IMG/VR virus record: IMGVR_UViG_3300026518_000009
Location: 16,247-80,246 of that record
Reading direction: 5' to 3' (one strand)
Source of the DNA: a virus
Length of the DNA stretch: 64,000 nucleotides
Both the position numbers and the translations under genes were made by a program. Shown one piece after another: positions 11,908-21,025 of the stretch. Below the pieces are notes generated by a model that was given only the letters and a program-made list of their open reading frames with translations, was not told the DNA's origin and made no database searches. The stretch's first letter is position 1, and each line of letters opens with the position of its first letter.

Positions 11908-11945
11908 AAAAAGGGGTCTGATATATAACTATATCGATCCCTTTG
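11908..11945. terminator. Bidirectional hairpin terminator between convergent genes
   Basis: AAAGGGGTC pairs with GATCCCTTT (one G-U), and after a bulged T the stem continues as GATATA/TATATC around a TAAC loop, giving about 15 paired positions. A-rich sequence precedes it and TTTG follows. It sits between the end of the giant plus-strand gene and the end of the minus-strand block, so it can stop transcription arriving from both sides. Confidence 0.85.
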
Positions 11946-12042
11946 TTATCTATTAACCTGACTAATGATTATTATTAAATTATGTCAAATTTTAATGTAA
12001 TACTTTTGTGAAAATATAAATATACTTTTTTATATATGTAAT

Positions 12043-12354
12043 TTAATTAACATTAATATAATCAATATATTTAATTTCATTAAGTCTTTCATTTGTTAAT
12101 CTACTTTTCCATAAATGTATAACTTTTTTAGCAGCATTAATATTAGTAAACCCATAAGTTCTATTAATAGTTTTATATAAACTATTAATGTCATCAGTAA
12201 AATTACCATTTTTATCAACTGCTGATATTGATTTCCAATATCTTTTTCTAAATATTCCAATAGTAGTATTTGATAATTGAGGATAATATAATTTTTTACC
12301 ACTATATTGTTCTTCTACTTTAATTCTAAAAATTGGTTTAGCTTTATAAATCAT
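12043..12354 (-). CDS. Hypothetical protein, 103 aa
   Basis: Basic protein with no motif I recognise. It contains a stretch of aromatic and basic residues (IFRKRYWKSI) and an alternating polar pattern. It is the last gene of the minus-strand block, just before the shared terminator, and is separated from the upstream DUF3310 gene by about 25 bases. Confidence 0.75.
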   Translation of the reverse strand: MIYKAKPIFRIKVEEQYSGKKLYYPQLSNTTIGIFRKRYWKSISAVDKNGNFTDDINSLYKTINRTYGFTNINAAKKVIHLWKSRLTNERLNEIKYIDYINVN

Positions 12355-12380
12355 AATAATAATATTTAAAATCTATTTAT

Positions 12381-12788
12381 TTACTTATCCTTACTATTAG
12401 TATTAGTAATAGAATTTGAATCATCTCCTATTACAGTATTGCCATCATATGGTTTAATTAAACCATCATATGTACCAGATATATCACGTTTTTTAGTATG
12501 TAATTCATCTTGTGGGTTTAAAGCTTCTGATAATTTATCTAATTTATTATTAATATCTATTTGCTCTAATTCTTTGGCTTTATTAATCCACCACTGTTCT
12601 TTAGCTAAATCAATATTAATATCATCTTTCTTACCAGCTCTCATCCTATAAAAAAATGCTGTTACATAACAAACATCTATCATTTTTTCTACACCCCAAA
12701 TCTTGATAGCCATGTTGATAGCTTCAATTGGATATGAATTATAATAATTAGGATGATTAATTGTGTTTAATGTTTTATTGTTATCCAT
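12381..12788 (-). CDS. DUF3310 family protein, 135 aa
   Basis: The N-terminal half has the layout of the phage DUF3310 (SaV-like) family: a His-Pro-Xaa-Tyr-Tyr segment (NHPNYYNSYPIEAI), then a helical region and a closing YRMRAGKK...DLAKEQWWINKAKEL segment, equivalent to the family's RYxxKxG...DLxKAxWYL. The C-terminal tail is polar and low complexity. The biochemical role of DUF3310 is unknown; it is common in replication regions of phages of many hosts. It is transcribed with the neighbouring small genes and ends close to the block terminator. Confidence 0.75.
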   Translation of the reverse strand: MDNNKTLNTINHPNYYNSYPIEAINMAIKIWGVEKMIDVCYVTAFFYRMRAGKKDDINIDLAKEQWWINKAKELEQIDINNKLDKLSEALNPQDELHTKKRDISGTYDGLIKPYDGNTVIGDDSNSITNTNSKDK

Positions 12789-12789
12789 A

Positions 12790-13233
12790 TTAATTGAATT
12801 TATAATAATTAAATCTATGTTTTATTGTATTTATATAATTTTTATTTATATGTTCTCTTTCACATAATGTTATTATATTAGATACAATAATATAATTTTT
12901 TATATCTATAGTTTTTAAAGTAGATAATTTATATTCTATTAATGCCATAATTGTATTTTTAGGAATGGTATTATTATCATTAAAATTATTAATAATATTA
13001 TGTATGTATATTAAAGTATCATATTCTACTTTAGCATTTTGAAAATTAATTGTTTCAAAAGTATATACACTATTTTTAACTTGATAATATGTAATGAATT
13101 TAGAACCTTTTGTAATTACCACTCTATTAAAATATACATTATTTTTATATTTAATTAGATATACTTCCTTATTACTTAATACACTATCTGATACCAGTGT
13201 GTCCAAAGCCTCCTGTACCTCTTTCTGTCTCAT
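12790..13233 (-). CDS. Hypothetical protein, up to 147 aa
   Basis: No recognisable domain. The first ATG lies 50 bases inside the end of the dUTPase gene, and the first ~17 residues are out of frame with the strongly conserved dUTPase motif 5, so the true start may be a downstream TTG or GTG and the protein somewhat shorter. The rest has a mixed beta/alpha composition rich in Asn, Ile and Lys. It is followed immediately by the DUF3310 gene. Confidence 0.65.
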   Translation of the reverse strand: MRQKEVQEALDTLVSDSVLSNKEVYLIKYKNNVYFNRVVITKGSKFITYYQVKNSVYTFETINFQNAKVEYDTLIYIHNIINNFNDNNTIPKNTIMALIEYKLSTLKTIDIKNYIIVSNIITLCEREHINKNYINTIKHRFNYYKFN

Positions 13234-13660
13234 CTAATTTATCTACTTTATTAAATTGTATTCTACTATATTCTTGTAAAACAAATTGTCCAATTCTATC
13301 ACCATTTTTTATTATGATATCTTTATTACTAGAATTATAAACCAGTAAATTACATTCACCTCTATAATCTGAATCAATAACTCCTACTCCATTAGTTATC
13401 ATCAATCCTTTTTTATAAGCTAATCCACTTCTAGCATGAACTTTAATGACATATCCTACTGGAATACTCATATATAAACCAGTGTGAACCATAGTTCTTT
13501 GTCCTGGTTTTAATTTATAAGCATAATTATTATCTAATATACAGTTATTAGTTTCATGTGTTATATATGCTTTAACATCTACTCCAGCACTACCTAAAGT
13601 AGCGTATGTAGGAGTATCATTATTACTTTTATTTACTATTTTAACATCTATTATTTCCAT
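13184..13660 (-). CDS. dut: dUTP diphosphatase (dUTPase), trimeric type
   Basis: This enzyme hydrolyses dUTP to dUMP and pyrophosphate, keeping uracil out of phage DNA and supplying the precursor of dTMP. All five motifs of trimeric dUTPases are present in order: GSAGVDVKA (1), ARSGLAYKKGL (2), GVIDSDYRGE (3, with the catalytic Asp), RIGQFVLQ (4) and the C-terminal RGTGGFGHTG (5). Its 158 residues are normal for the family. It works in the same direction as the uracil-DNA glycosylase encoded farther upstream in this block. The start is the ATG directly after a short A/T-rich leader. Confidence 0.97.
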   Translation of the reverse strand: MEIIDVKIVNKSNNDTPTYATLGSAGVDVKAYITHETNNCILDNNYAYKLKPGQRTMVHTGLYMSIPVGYVIKVHARSGLAYKKGLMITNGVGVIDSDYRGECNLLVYNSSNKDIIIKNGDRIGQFVLQEYSRIQFNKVDKLDETERGTGGFGHTGIR

Positions 13661-13882
13661 TTATTTATTATTTTTTAAATTATTTAATCTTTTCTTTTCA
13701 TTATTTAATTTATAATCTATTATAATATCTATTATATCAAATATAGCATTTATTAAGAAATATATACCTACTATTATAATAATACTTTTTGATATTAATT
13801 CAGGAGTATAAATAAATTCTATTCCACATATAAGATACCCAATAATTTTAAATAATTCTATTATTTTCTTTGCTTTTGTCAT
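13661..13882 (-). CDS. Small membrane protein, 73 aa
   Basis: Two long hydrophobic stretches (about residues 9-26 and 32-55) flanked by Lys-rich ends predict two transmembrane helices with the basic C-terminal tail (KKRLNNLKNNK) in the cytoplasm. The start overlaps the end of the upstream gene by 35 bases and the stop abuts the dUTPase start, so it is translationally linked to both. Function unknown. Confidence 0.7.
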   Translation of the reverse strand: MTKAKKIIELFKIIGYLICGIEFIYTPELISKSIIIIVGIYFLINAIFDIIDIIIDYKLNNEKKRLNNLKNNK

Positions 13883-14144
13883 TATTAATTATTTTAATTA
13901 TATTAGTTTTTAATTTATATCCTAATGGTTCACAATTAAAATCAGTACCAAATATTGATAATTTATCTAGATTATTTTTAAAATAATTATCTATTTCTTC
14001 AACAGTATTATTTGGTGCTATTTCTTTATTAGGAAATAATATATCAACACTACCAATTCTAACATTAGAATCTACTTGCTTATAAACTGGTCTATTCCAA
14101 TCATCAATTCCTTCAAATTTAAATTTTTTAATATTAATATTCAT
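13848..14144 (-). CDS. Hypothetical protein, 98 aa
   Basis: Unknown soluble protein with a DDWNRPVYK motif near residues 14-22. It overlaps its upstream neighbour by one base (stop/start TAATG-type junction) and its downstream neighbour by 35 bases. The C-terminal ~15 residues are very Lys/Asn-rich and lie in the overlap. Confidence 0.75.
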   Translation of the reverse strand: MNINIKKFKFEGIDDWNRPVYKQVDSNVRIGSVDILFPNKEIAPNNTVEEIDNYFKNNLDKLSIFGTDFNCEPLGYKLKTNIIKIINNDKSKENNRII

Positions 14145-14386
14145 TATTGATATTGTTTAACTTGTTTAGCAAAATCATCACAATAAGTATATAAATTACT
14201 AGGAGTTAAATATCCATTAATATTATCTATTTTAAATTGTTCATATTCAATTCTATTTTTACATTTCCATAATTGTAATCTAGTTCCAGATATAGCACTA
14301 GGAATATCTAATCTAATTTCATCGTTAGAATTTATTGTTACAATTACATTATCAATTACTTTTCTAGCTATTACCTTTTTTCTCAT
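14144..14386 (-). CDS. Hypothetical protein, 80 aa
   Basis: Small protein with a basic N-terminus (MRKKVIARKV) followed by what looks like a short beta-rich segment, then a charged C-terminal helix. No family recognised. Coupled to the next gene by overlapping stop and start codons. Upstream lies a ~70-base gap containing a near-palindrome centred on TAAGCTTA, possibly a regulatory site. Confidence 0.75.
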   Translation of the reverse strand: MRKKVIARKVIDNVIVTINSNDEIRLDIPSAISGTRLQLWKCKNRIEYEQFKIDNINGYLTPSNLYTYCDDFAKQVKQYQ

Positions 14387-14456
14387 TATTTTGTAAGCTT
14401 AATTGTAAAATCTAATTTAAATAAATTATACATAAATATTTATATAATATCTATTT

Positions 14457-15491
14457 TTATACTAGTAGCTCCTGTGCTAATACTAATGCTTTATTATTTA
14501 GTTTATTATCACTACCTCCTAATACAAGTGACTCCATTTTTTTATCTTCACTAGTATATTTTTTTATATTAGATAAATAACCAGTAATTGCATTATATAC
14601 TCCAAATCCTGTTCCAATAATATTATCTTGACCTACACCAACTTGATAATATTTCATAATATCTAATAGTATATTCTTTTTTCTAGTAGATATTACATCT
14701 GAATAATTAAGTTTAACTTTTTCTTGTTTAAATGATAAATATTCTTCTCTATTAAGAATTACTTTTGTAAAATAATCGTTAGCTTCTTTATCATCTATTT
14801 TAATATTAGTTAATTTTTTATATAATTCTTCATTTTCTTGAGTAATAGTTTTACTAATTTGAAGAATATTACTAGCATCACTTATTTTATCATGAACATT
14901 TGTTGTATGTCTAAGATTAAATTTAAATTTAGCTTGACTATATCCATATGCTAATGTATTTTGACATACTACTCTAATTGGAGTAAGAAATATACTAACT
15001 GATCTACTACCGTCATGAGAAATACTAACTACTAAATAATTTTCAATAGTATCATATCCATTTAATATAATATAATATGGAAGTTTAGCTGTAATAAATA
15101 CTACTTCACCATTACCTAATGCTCCAGCTGTTTCATAAATAGCTTTATCTTTTCCAACAATACTATCCATAAATTTAAATGCCTCAGTATTTTGCACTAT
15201 CTCATATCTGTCACTAACAGTTCCAAATATATCTAATGTATCAGTACGATATGTAGCAAAAGTATTTTCTACTTGTTTACCTTTTATACCTGTAGTATCT
15301 TTAATATAGTTGTTAAATTTAGCATATATTGGAGCTTTATCAATAGTATAATCTAAATTAGCTAGTTTTATTGCTTCTTTACTTGTCATAGCATCATCTA
15401 CAATGGTACCTAGTTTATGCCAAGCAGGTTCTTTGTGTGATACAAAACTATAAGTTCCTTTTTCTTTATTAAAATTTATATTTGCACTCAT
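14457..15491 (-). CDS. DUF932 family protein, 344 aa
   Basis: Length and sequence match the phage/plasmid DUF932 family (TIGR03299-like). There is an N-terminal PAWHKLGT motif typical of the family, a central DRYEIVQNTEAF, a GNGEVVFITAKLP strand, and RVVCQNTL near residue 180, which corresponds to the family's R(I/V)VCxNT signature. The family is widespread in phages and plasmids; its biochemical activity is not established to my knowledge. It is a single long gene inside a run of small ones. Confidence 0.9.
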   Translation of the reverse strand: MSANINFNKEKGTYSFVSHKEPAWHKLGTIVDDAMTSKEAIKLANLDYTIDKAPIYAKFNNYIKDTTGIKGKQVENTFATYRTDTLDIFGTVSDRYEIVQNTEAFKFMDSIVGKDKAIYETAGALGNGEVVFITAKLPYYIILNGYDTIENYLVVSISHDGSRSVSIFLTPIRVVCQNTLAYGYSQAKFKFNLRHTTNVHDKISDASNILQISKTITQENEELYKKLTNIKIDDKEANDYFTKVILNREEYLSFKQEKVKLNYSDVISTRKKNILLDIMKYYQVGVGQDNIIGTGFGVYNAITGYLSNIKKYTSEDKKMESLVLGGSDNKLNNKALVLAQELLV

Positions 15492-15518
15492 TTTATTTTA
15501 TATTAATAATTAATTATT

Positions 15519-15797
15519 TTACTTAATATCTACATTGTATGTTCCAGTATTATATAATAAATTACCATTTTTATTTGTACCATCAAATGTAACCCACGGA
15601 TATGATGGATATGGAGGATATATCGGAGTATCTATTATTATTGGACTCATCCATTTACTAATTACCTCTGTAATTAATGTAAAGCTTTTCCATTCCCTGT
15701 TAGGAAATAATTTATCTAATATATCAATTAATACTCCGAATTGTACATTTTCTAATATATTTATAGTTTTATTGTCTGTATCTATTTGTAATTTCAT
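15519..15797 (-). CDS. Hypothetical protein, 92 aa
   Basis: Small protein with a Pro/Tyr-rich C-terminal part (about residues 58-70: DTPIYPPYPSYPW). No family recognised. Starts in an ATGA overlap with the stop codon of the upstream gene, so the two are probably translationally coupled. Confidence 0.75.
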   Translation of the reverse strand: MKLQIDTDNKTINILENVQFGVLIDILDKLFPNREWKSFTLITEVISKWMSPIIIDTPIYPPYPSYPWVTFDGTNKNGNLLYNTGTYNVDIK

Positions 15798-16108
15798 TTT
15801 ACTAAGTTTTCTAAATCCTCTAATTTAATATTATCTATATTATTAATAAGAAATTCATATTTCATTTTATTAATTAATCTATCTGGTTTAATAATCAATA
15901 CTGTAGAATTATCTTTACTTCTATATATACTTTCATTTATAGAATTAAACATATCAATATCTACATTTTGTAGATGAGTAAGTATCATTTTAAACTTACT
16001 TTCATTTGGCCATATGTTACTATCATCAGTATATAAGAAGTTATCTATAACCATAATAACTTCTTTTCTGTCCACTTTATATGGAGTAATTAATTCACTT
16101 ATTGTCAT
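15794..16108 (-). CDS. Hypothetical protein, 104 aa
   Basis: Mixed alpha/beta composition, no motif recognised. The start overlaps the upstream gene's end by 14 bases and the stop overlaps the downstream start as ATGA, which supports it as part of one polycistronic unit. Confidence 0.75.
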   Translation of the reverse strand: MTISELITPYKVDRKEVIMVIDNFLYTDDSNIWPNESKFKMILTHLQNVDIDMFNSINESIYRSKDNSTVLIIKPDRLINKMKYEFLINNIDNIKLEDLENLVK

Positions 16109-16505
16109 CTTTTTTACAATTAATTATATTAAAATTATTTACTGTAAATATATAACTATCATATTTAATTATGCCTTTACCATTAATATTAATATTATAA
16201 TCAACATTATTGTTATATTTTAATACATATAATAAATCATTTCTAGCTTTATTAATAATGCTAAATAATGAGTTACTCAATCCTTTGGTAATATCTATAT
16301 CTGTAATAGATATATCAGATATTTTAATATAATTTAATAAAGCATATTCATTAATAGTTAAATTATATTTAGTATTTTTTCGTTGTAATCTATGTAATTT
16401 AATACTATTTCTAGCTTTTACAGCTTTATATCTACTAATTCTAGTAGTAAGTATTCTATTTACACGTTGTAAATGATTTATATCATTAATTATTTCTTGC
16501 TGCAT
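16095..16505 (-). CDS. Hypothetical basic protein, 136 aa
   Basis: The N-terminal ~60 residues are strongly basic and helical, with coiled-coil character (QRVNRILTTRISRYKAVKAR, then LHRLQRKN), which could bind nucleic acid. The C-terminal half is Ile/Asn/Lys-rich and beta-like. No family recognised. Overlaps both neighbours. Confidence 0.75.
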   Translation of the reverse strand: MQQEIINDINHLQRVNRILTTRISRYKAVKARNSIKLHRLQRKNTKYNLTINEYALLNYIKISDISITDIDITKGLSNSLFSIINKARNDLLYVLKYNNNVDYNININGKGIIKYDSYIFTVNNFNIINCKKDDNK

Positions 16506-16647
16506 CTCTTTCTATTCCTGTTTGAAGATTAAATATTGCGTCCTTAATATTTCCTAGCAATAATAGAATATGTATATTATTAGTTTTTTCATATTCTATC
16601 ATTGCTAAGTCATATATATATTGTAATTCTTTTAATAATTCTATCAT
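16486..16647 (-). CDS. Small hypothetical protein, 53 aa
   Basis: A short frame starting MIELLKELQYIYDLA and ending ERDAARNN. Its ATG overlaps the upstream stop as ATGA, and its end overlaps the downstream ATG by 20 bases, the same coupling used by its neighbours. Without it there would be a ~140-base hole in an otherwise gap-free operon. Predicted to be an amphipathic helical peptide. Confidence 0.7.
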   Translation of the reverse strand: MIELLKELQYIYDLAMIEYEKTNNIHILLLLGNIKDAIFNLQTGIERDAARNN

Positions 16648-16937
16648 CGTTCTATATTTGGTAAATTATTAATAGATCGAATGTAGTTTATACACTCTAA
16701 CATTGTGTTAGGATTAATATCTTTATAATTAGTCATAGTATATTTTATTACATCTGTAAAATTATTAATATTAGCAATTTCAATATGTGATATTTCAGCA
16801 GGATATTTAAAATTATTATATGAAATGAATGCTGTATAATTTGTAGATACTGGAATTGCCAAATATTCATATCTAGTCATATCACCTGGTTCAGATATAA
16901 TTTTATTTACTATAACTTTAGTTATTCTTCTACTCAT
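16644..16937 (-). CDS. Hypothetical protein, 97 aa
   Basis: Starts MSRRITKVIVNKI and has a beta-rich first half. No family recognised. The stop overlaps the start of the 53-aa gene as ATGA. Confidence 0.75.
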   Translation of the reverse strand: MSRRITKVIVNKIISEPGDMTRYEYLAIPVSTNYTAFISYNNFKYPAEISHIEIANINNFTDVIKYTMTNYKDINPNTMLECINYIRSINNLPNIER

Positions 16938-16964
16938 AATTATTTAATTATAATATTATCATCT

Positions 16965-17516
16965 CTAATTAACGAAGCATTTTCTATCTCTACACCACTT
17001 TTTTAAGTCAGCTTTCAAAGCACGTTTATCAACAGTAACATTATATTTTACATCTTTTAATTTAAGTGTATTTACTATTAAATTAAAACTATCCATACTT
17101 AATAAGTCATTTAATTTATATTTCATATAATCTGCATTATAGAAATTCTCATCTACTTTAACAACTTCATTTTTTCTAGTATAAAATTTAATAGTACCAT
17201 AATCAATAACTCTATTTCCTGACTTACCAACTTCACCAAATAGCACAACTGCATCTCTTATTGCAGTCTTTAGTCTTGTTTTAGTATTTTGTTTAACTTC
17301 TTTGAGTTTTCTAAGTCTATCAATTTCATCATCAATCATTTTAATTTCACCATCTAATTTCTTAATTACATAATAATATGATTTAAGTTTATCTTCTAAA
17401 TCATCTTCTGTAATTTTAAGTTCTTTTGCATCTTCATCCTCAAGAACTCCATCATTTTCTTCAATCTGGTTAAGAAGTTGAAGATATTTATCTTCTATGT
17501 TATATAAACTAGCCAT
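16965..17516 (-). CDS. Gp157-like protein (siphovirus Gp157 family), 183 aa
   Basis: Matches the layout of the siphovirus Gp157 family: an N-terminal SLYNIEDKYLQLLNQIEENDG, an acidic linker (EDEDAKELKITEDDLEDKL), a long coiled coil with the EIKMIDDEIDRLRKLKEVK and TKTRLKTAIRDA segments, then a beta-hairpin domain (YGTIKFYTRKNEVVKV). Family members were reported to reduce sensitivity of the bacterium to phage and sit beside recombination genes. Here it precedes a DHH phosphoesterase and ligase. The C-terminus (KKWCRDRKCFVN) has two Cys. Role in this phage inferred only. Confidence 0.75.
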   Translation of the reverse strand: MASLYNIEDKYLQLLNQIEENDGVLEDEDAKELKITEDDLEDKLKSYYYVIKKLDGEIKMIDDEIDRLRKLKEVKQNTKTRLKTAIRDAVVLFGEVGKSGNRVIDYGTIKFYTRKNEVVKVDENFYNADYMKYKLNDLLSMDSFNLIVNTLKLKDVKYNVTVDKRALKADLKKWCRDRKCFVN

Positions 17517-17519
17517 TTG

Positions 17520-18065
17520 TTATAATTTTATATGATTAATACTTATATGATTAATTGCAAATTTAATTGCATCTCTATTTAATTTAATTGTATCTATAAA
17601 ATAAATTTTACTATCAAATTTATAATTATTTAATTGTTTAATAAGTTTAGATGGAATAATAACTTTAGTATTCTTACAAATTGACATTGTTTTATTTTTA
17701 ACTATTGAAGTATTAATAATTCTGATAGTATAATAATTATTACGTTTTAATGTTCTTTTTAATTTAGTAATAATTCTTTTATCATTAACTCTAATAAATG
17801 TTATTTTACTATTTAATGATAATTTATCTAATAATATTTTAAATGTTAAATCATTAAATTTATCAGTAATTGTAGTAACTTTATCAATCATTTTTGTTGT
17901 ATTGGTATTTGTTGGACTTAATATAGTATTAAACATTTTAGATACAATATTATATTTAATTTCATCATAATCTAATGCTCTAACATTTGGTATTTTATTT
18001 CTAATTGAATTAAGAAATAACTTATAAATATTATTATCATCACAACTAATTATATATACTTTCAT
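17520..18065 (-). CDS. Hypothetical protein, 181 aa
   Basis: Basic protein starting with a beta strand (MKVYIISCDD) and containing an alternating beta/alpha pattern of a Rossmann-like fold, including ITFIRVNDKR then a basic helix and YYTIRII. This is reminiscent of deoxynucleoside monophosphate kinases, but no P-loop is present, so I do not assign that function. The start overlaps the DHH gene's stop by four bases. Confidence 0.65.
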   Translation of the reverse strand: MKVYIISCDDNNIYKLFLNSIRNKIPNVRALDYDEIKYNIVSKMFNTILSPTNTNTTKMIDKVTTITDKFNDLTFKILLDKLSLNSKITFIRVNDKRIITKLKRTLKRNNYYTIRIINTSIVKNKTMSICKNTKVIIPSKLIKQLNNYKFDSKIYFIDTIKLNRDAIKFAINHISINHIKL

Positions 18066-19066
18066 AGATTTAATAATTTAGTAAATTCATTATGTGTTTG
18101 AACAAAACCAGCAGCTCCTTTATGACCACCTCCTCCATATTGCTTAGCAATTAGACTACAATCTATATTTCCATTATCATTATATAAACTCCAAGTCCAT
18201 TTACCATTCTTAAACCAAAAACAAGCAAATCCATCATATCCATCTTTATGATAATCTATACCAAAATTAATAGGATTAAAGCGTTCTTGATTAACTACTA
18301 AAAATTTAACTGGCTTATAAGCATATTTACCATTTATATAACCATTTTTAACATTAACTGAAAAATTAATTTTAAATGCTTTACTATAAATTTGTTTAGC
18401 TTCTGTACAAAGATATTTATAAATATTTTTACCTATTCCCCATATAATTTGTAAACTCATTCTACTAATTATATTATTTGTAGTTTTTAACAACCAAATA
18501 TAAGCATCTTCATAATTACTTATTATTTGTCTAGCACCATATTGAAATTCTAATACTTTTTGTTCTTCATTAGTTCCTTTATGTCTAAAACTATCATACA
18601 TACCTAATAATCTAACTATTTCAGGCATTTTATCATTAGGATAAAAATAACTCCAAGTTAATTCACAAGCTGCATAACTGGTATTACTAATTCCATCCAT
18701 TGGAACATCTCCATTTCTACTTTTAGATTTAATATCATTTATAGCTGATTTATGATGATCTATATAAATAAACTTCTTATTTAACATTTTAAATTGTTCA
18801 TGTATATTAACCATTTCTAATCCACTAAAACTAACATCCACCATTATTATAGTATCATATTTAGTTAATATATTATCTTCTGGAACTTTGTCACCATAAT
18901 CATATCCATACATAGTTAGCATATCAGGAGAGAAAGTATTTATTTTATCTCCATAATTAATAATAATTGGTACTGTTGTACTTTGTTTTTTAAACCATTT
19001 CTTAATTATTGCTGCTGACATCCAACCATCTAAATCTCTACTATGATATATACATATTGTTTTCAT
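18062..19066 (-). CDS. DHH-family phosphoesterase, 334 aa
   Basis: A DHH/DHHA1 phosphoesterase, probably a nano-RNase/oligonucleotide phosphodiesterase. Visible in order: motif I YHSRDLDG (His8, Asp11, Asp13 as metal ligands), motif II Asp in MVDVSFSG (~ residue 97), motif III YIDHHKSA (~ residue 121; the family-naming DHH), a middle Asp in YDSFRH, and the C-terminal DHHA1 substrate-binding signature GGGGHKGAAGF (~ residues 312-322). Such enzymes recycle short oligonucleotides or cyclic dinucleotides; which substrate applies here cannot be read from sequence. A role against cyclic-oligonucleotide defence signals is possible but is only inference. Confidence 0.9.
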   Translation of the reverse strand: MKTICIYHSRDLDGWMSAAIIKKWFKKQSTTVPIIINYGDKINTFSPDMLTMYGYDYGDKVPEDNILTKYDTIIMVDVSFSGLEMVNIHEQFKMLNKKFIYIDHHKSAINDIKSKSRNGDVPMDGISNTSYAACELTWSYFYPNDKMPEIVRLLGMYDSFRHKGTNEEQKVLEFQYGARQIISNYEDAYIWLLKTTNNIISRMSLQIIWGIGKNIYKYLCTEAKQIYSKAFKINFSVNVKNGYINGKYAYKPVKFLVVNQERFNPINFGIDYHKDGYDGFACFWFKNGKWTWSLYNDNGNIDCSLIAKQYGGGGHKGAAGFVQTHNEFTKLLNL

Positions 19067-19071
19067 TTTAT

Positions 19072-19260
19072 TTATCTTATTAAATTTAAATTATATAATA
19101 CTTGTAGTGCAGCCAATATTTCAACTACAAAAATTATCCATAATATATTATCATCAATATTTTTATTATATTTATCATTTATATAATCTATTAGTTTAAA
19201 AAAACTTATTGTTGTACCAATGATAATTATAATAGATATTGTTCCTATTAATAAAATCAT
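19072..19260 (-). CDS. Small membrane protein, 62 aa
   Basis: Two hydrophobic helices (about residues 2-25 and 42-58) joined by a charged loop (INDKYNKNIDD). Stop lies 5 bases before the DHH gene start, and its start overlaps the ligase stop. Function unknown; one of several tiny membrane proteins in the block. Confidence 0.7.
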   Translation of the reverse strand: MILLIGTISIIIIIGTTISFFKLIDYINDKYNKNIDDNILWIIFVVEILAALQVLYNLNLIR

Positions 19261-20573
19261 AGCTCTACTTGTAAATCATTTATATCCATATCAAAACTAT
19301 CACGTATTCTACCAACTGCATGAAATGGTAATCCAGTTATTGTTCTTTCATAATATGTAGCAGTTACATATTTTCCAATATAATTATCTTTATTTCCTAA
19401 TAATTCTTTCCTTATTTCTTCATTACCTTCAGGTGTACATTCAAACGTTTTATCATTAATATCATTTTCAAGAATAAATGTAATGTATGTTCTAATATTA
19501 TCTTCATTCTTTTTAATAATATCAATTATTTTAAATTCTCCTGATAATAATTTTTTAAGTTTAATCATATTAGTTTTTCTACCACCAAACATATATTCTG
19601 CATCAAACTCTCTTAATATTATACCTTCAAATCCACTATTTAGTGCAGATTCAAGATAATTATATACTTCATTAAGATTATATGCTATTACATGACCTAC
19701 ATTAATAATACTACTAGGGGTACCGCTATTTAATATAAATCTATTATATGCTGCAATATAATTTAAGTTAGTAGTTCCATGAAGTATATTATTTTTATAT
19801 AATATTCTTTCTTGCTGTGACATATCAGGTATGCTTAAATCAAAACAATAAAAACTAACCTTATTACTGTCTAATGAATGTTTACTTATTTTACCATTTT
19901 TAATTATAGGTATTCTACGTCTAATATTACTAAGTAATTCTCCATGATTGTACAATTCTCCATCTAATACTATATTATCTTTAAATAATGATTCATTTAA
20001 ATTAGTAATATGTGGAAGATTATATTCTAATCCTTCTTTAGATAATAATTTAATTTTAGGTGTATTATTACTAAATAAATTATTATTATCTAAATCTTTT
20101 ATCATTAATAATGTACTTCTAACACCATTAATTTTAGGTTGTACTATGTAAGGAAAATGAAATTTCTTTACATTTTTAAATTGTACAGCTTTCATTGGTT
20201 TTAATACATTATTAGCATCTGTTTTATTTATAGATAATCTAGTATCTAATATATCATATAATCTACTTCCATTTAAGTCCAAAGTTGCTATATCATCACC
20301 AAGATCGGATAAATGTTTATATCCATGTTTAAGTTTATCTTTATATTTCGATTTAATTTCTTTTACAGCTTGTGTAAATGGAGTAGTAGCATTAGATTTA
20401 CCTATATTTTTACCAACAATTACATTCTTTGTGATTGTTCTAATATTTCCATCTAATTGACCAGTATTAATACTAATAGTAGCAAATTCATTTCTATCAG
20501 TTACATTAGCACTCCATACTATTACTTTACCATTTATATTTTTACTATATAATTCTCCAGTATAATATTTCAT
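19257..20573 (-). CDS. ATP-dependent DNA ligase, 438 aa
   Basis: Seals nicks in double-stranded DNA using ATP. Nucleotidyltransferase motifs seen: motif I KINGVR with Lys147 as the adenylated residue (Asn instead of the usual Asp in KxDG), motif III around LDGEL and FYCFDLS, motif IV EGIILRE, motif V IKLKK, then a C-terminal OB-like region ending in a beta strand. The first ~90 residues (KVIVWSANVT..., then GQLDGN and an AVKEIKSKYKDKLKHGY helix) resemble a WGR-type DNA-binding domain, as in some phage ligases and PARPs; this is my inference. Overlaps the preceding gene's stop by four bases. Confidence 0.9.
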   Translation of the reverse strand: MKYYTGELYSKNINGKVIVWSANVTDRNEFATISINTGQLDGNIRTITKNVIVGKNIGKSNATTPFTQAVKEIKSKYKDKLKHGYKHLSDLGDDIATLDLNGSRLYDILDTRLSINKTDANNVLKPMKAVQFKNVKKFHFPYIVQPKINGVRSTLLMIKDLDNNNLFSNNTPKIKLLSKEGLEYNLPHITNLNESLFKDNIVLDGELYNHGELLSNIRRRIPIIKNGKISKHSLDSNKVSFYCFDLSIPDMSQQERILYKNNILHGTTNLNYIAAYNRFILNSGTPSSIINVGHVIAYNLNEVYNYLESALNSGFEGIILREFDAEYMFGGRKTNMIKLKKLLSGEFKIIDIIKKNEDNIRTYITFILENDINDKTFECTPEGNEEIRKELLGNKDNYIGKYVTATYYERTITGLPFHAVGRIRDSFDMDINDLQVEL

Positions 20574-21025
20574 AATGTTACATTTTTAATTTCTTCTAAT
20601 GTCTTATTTAATTTATGAGGAACTTTATAAATAATTACATATTTAGGATTATTAAATAATTGCATTAAACAATTCCAACTACTATGATAATCTACATGAA
20701 TAGGATTTCTAGTATTTCTGGTATAATCTTTAATACTAAAACATTCATAATGCTTTACAATAGTATCTTTATTATCTACTCCTTGTAATTTAGCATCTTT
20801 AACATGAATGTATTTAATATCAATTAATTTTGATAATGTTCCAGACTTAATATTAGAAGTATCACCATATGTTATAACATCAGTTATATCAAATGGATAA
20901 TTATCAAATTCTTCTTTTTTAAGATTATCTATTTTATTAACTTCTTCTTTAGATAATACTTGTAATACATAATCAAATCCATCTTTTATTTTAAATACTC
21001 CAACTTTGCCTTCAAATTTAATCAT
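20570..21025 (-). CDS. Hypothetical protein, 151 aa
   Basis: Starts with a beta segment (MIKFEGKVGVFKI) and contains conserved-looking stretches HVDYHSSWNCLMQLF and NPKYVIIYKVP. No family recognised. It lies between primase and ligase and overlaps both, so it belongs to the replication unit. Confidence 0.75.
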   Translation of the reverse strand: MIKFEGKVGVFKIKDGFDYVLQVLSKEEVNKIDNLKKEEFDNYPFDITDVITYGDTSNIKSGTLSKLIDIKYIHVKDAKLQGVDNKDTIVKHYECFSIKDYTRNTRNPIHVDYHSSWNCLMQLFNNPKYVIIYKVPHKLNKTLEEIKNVTL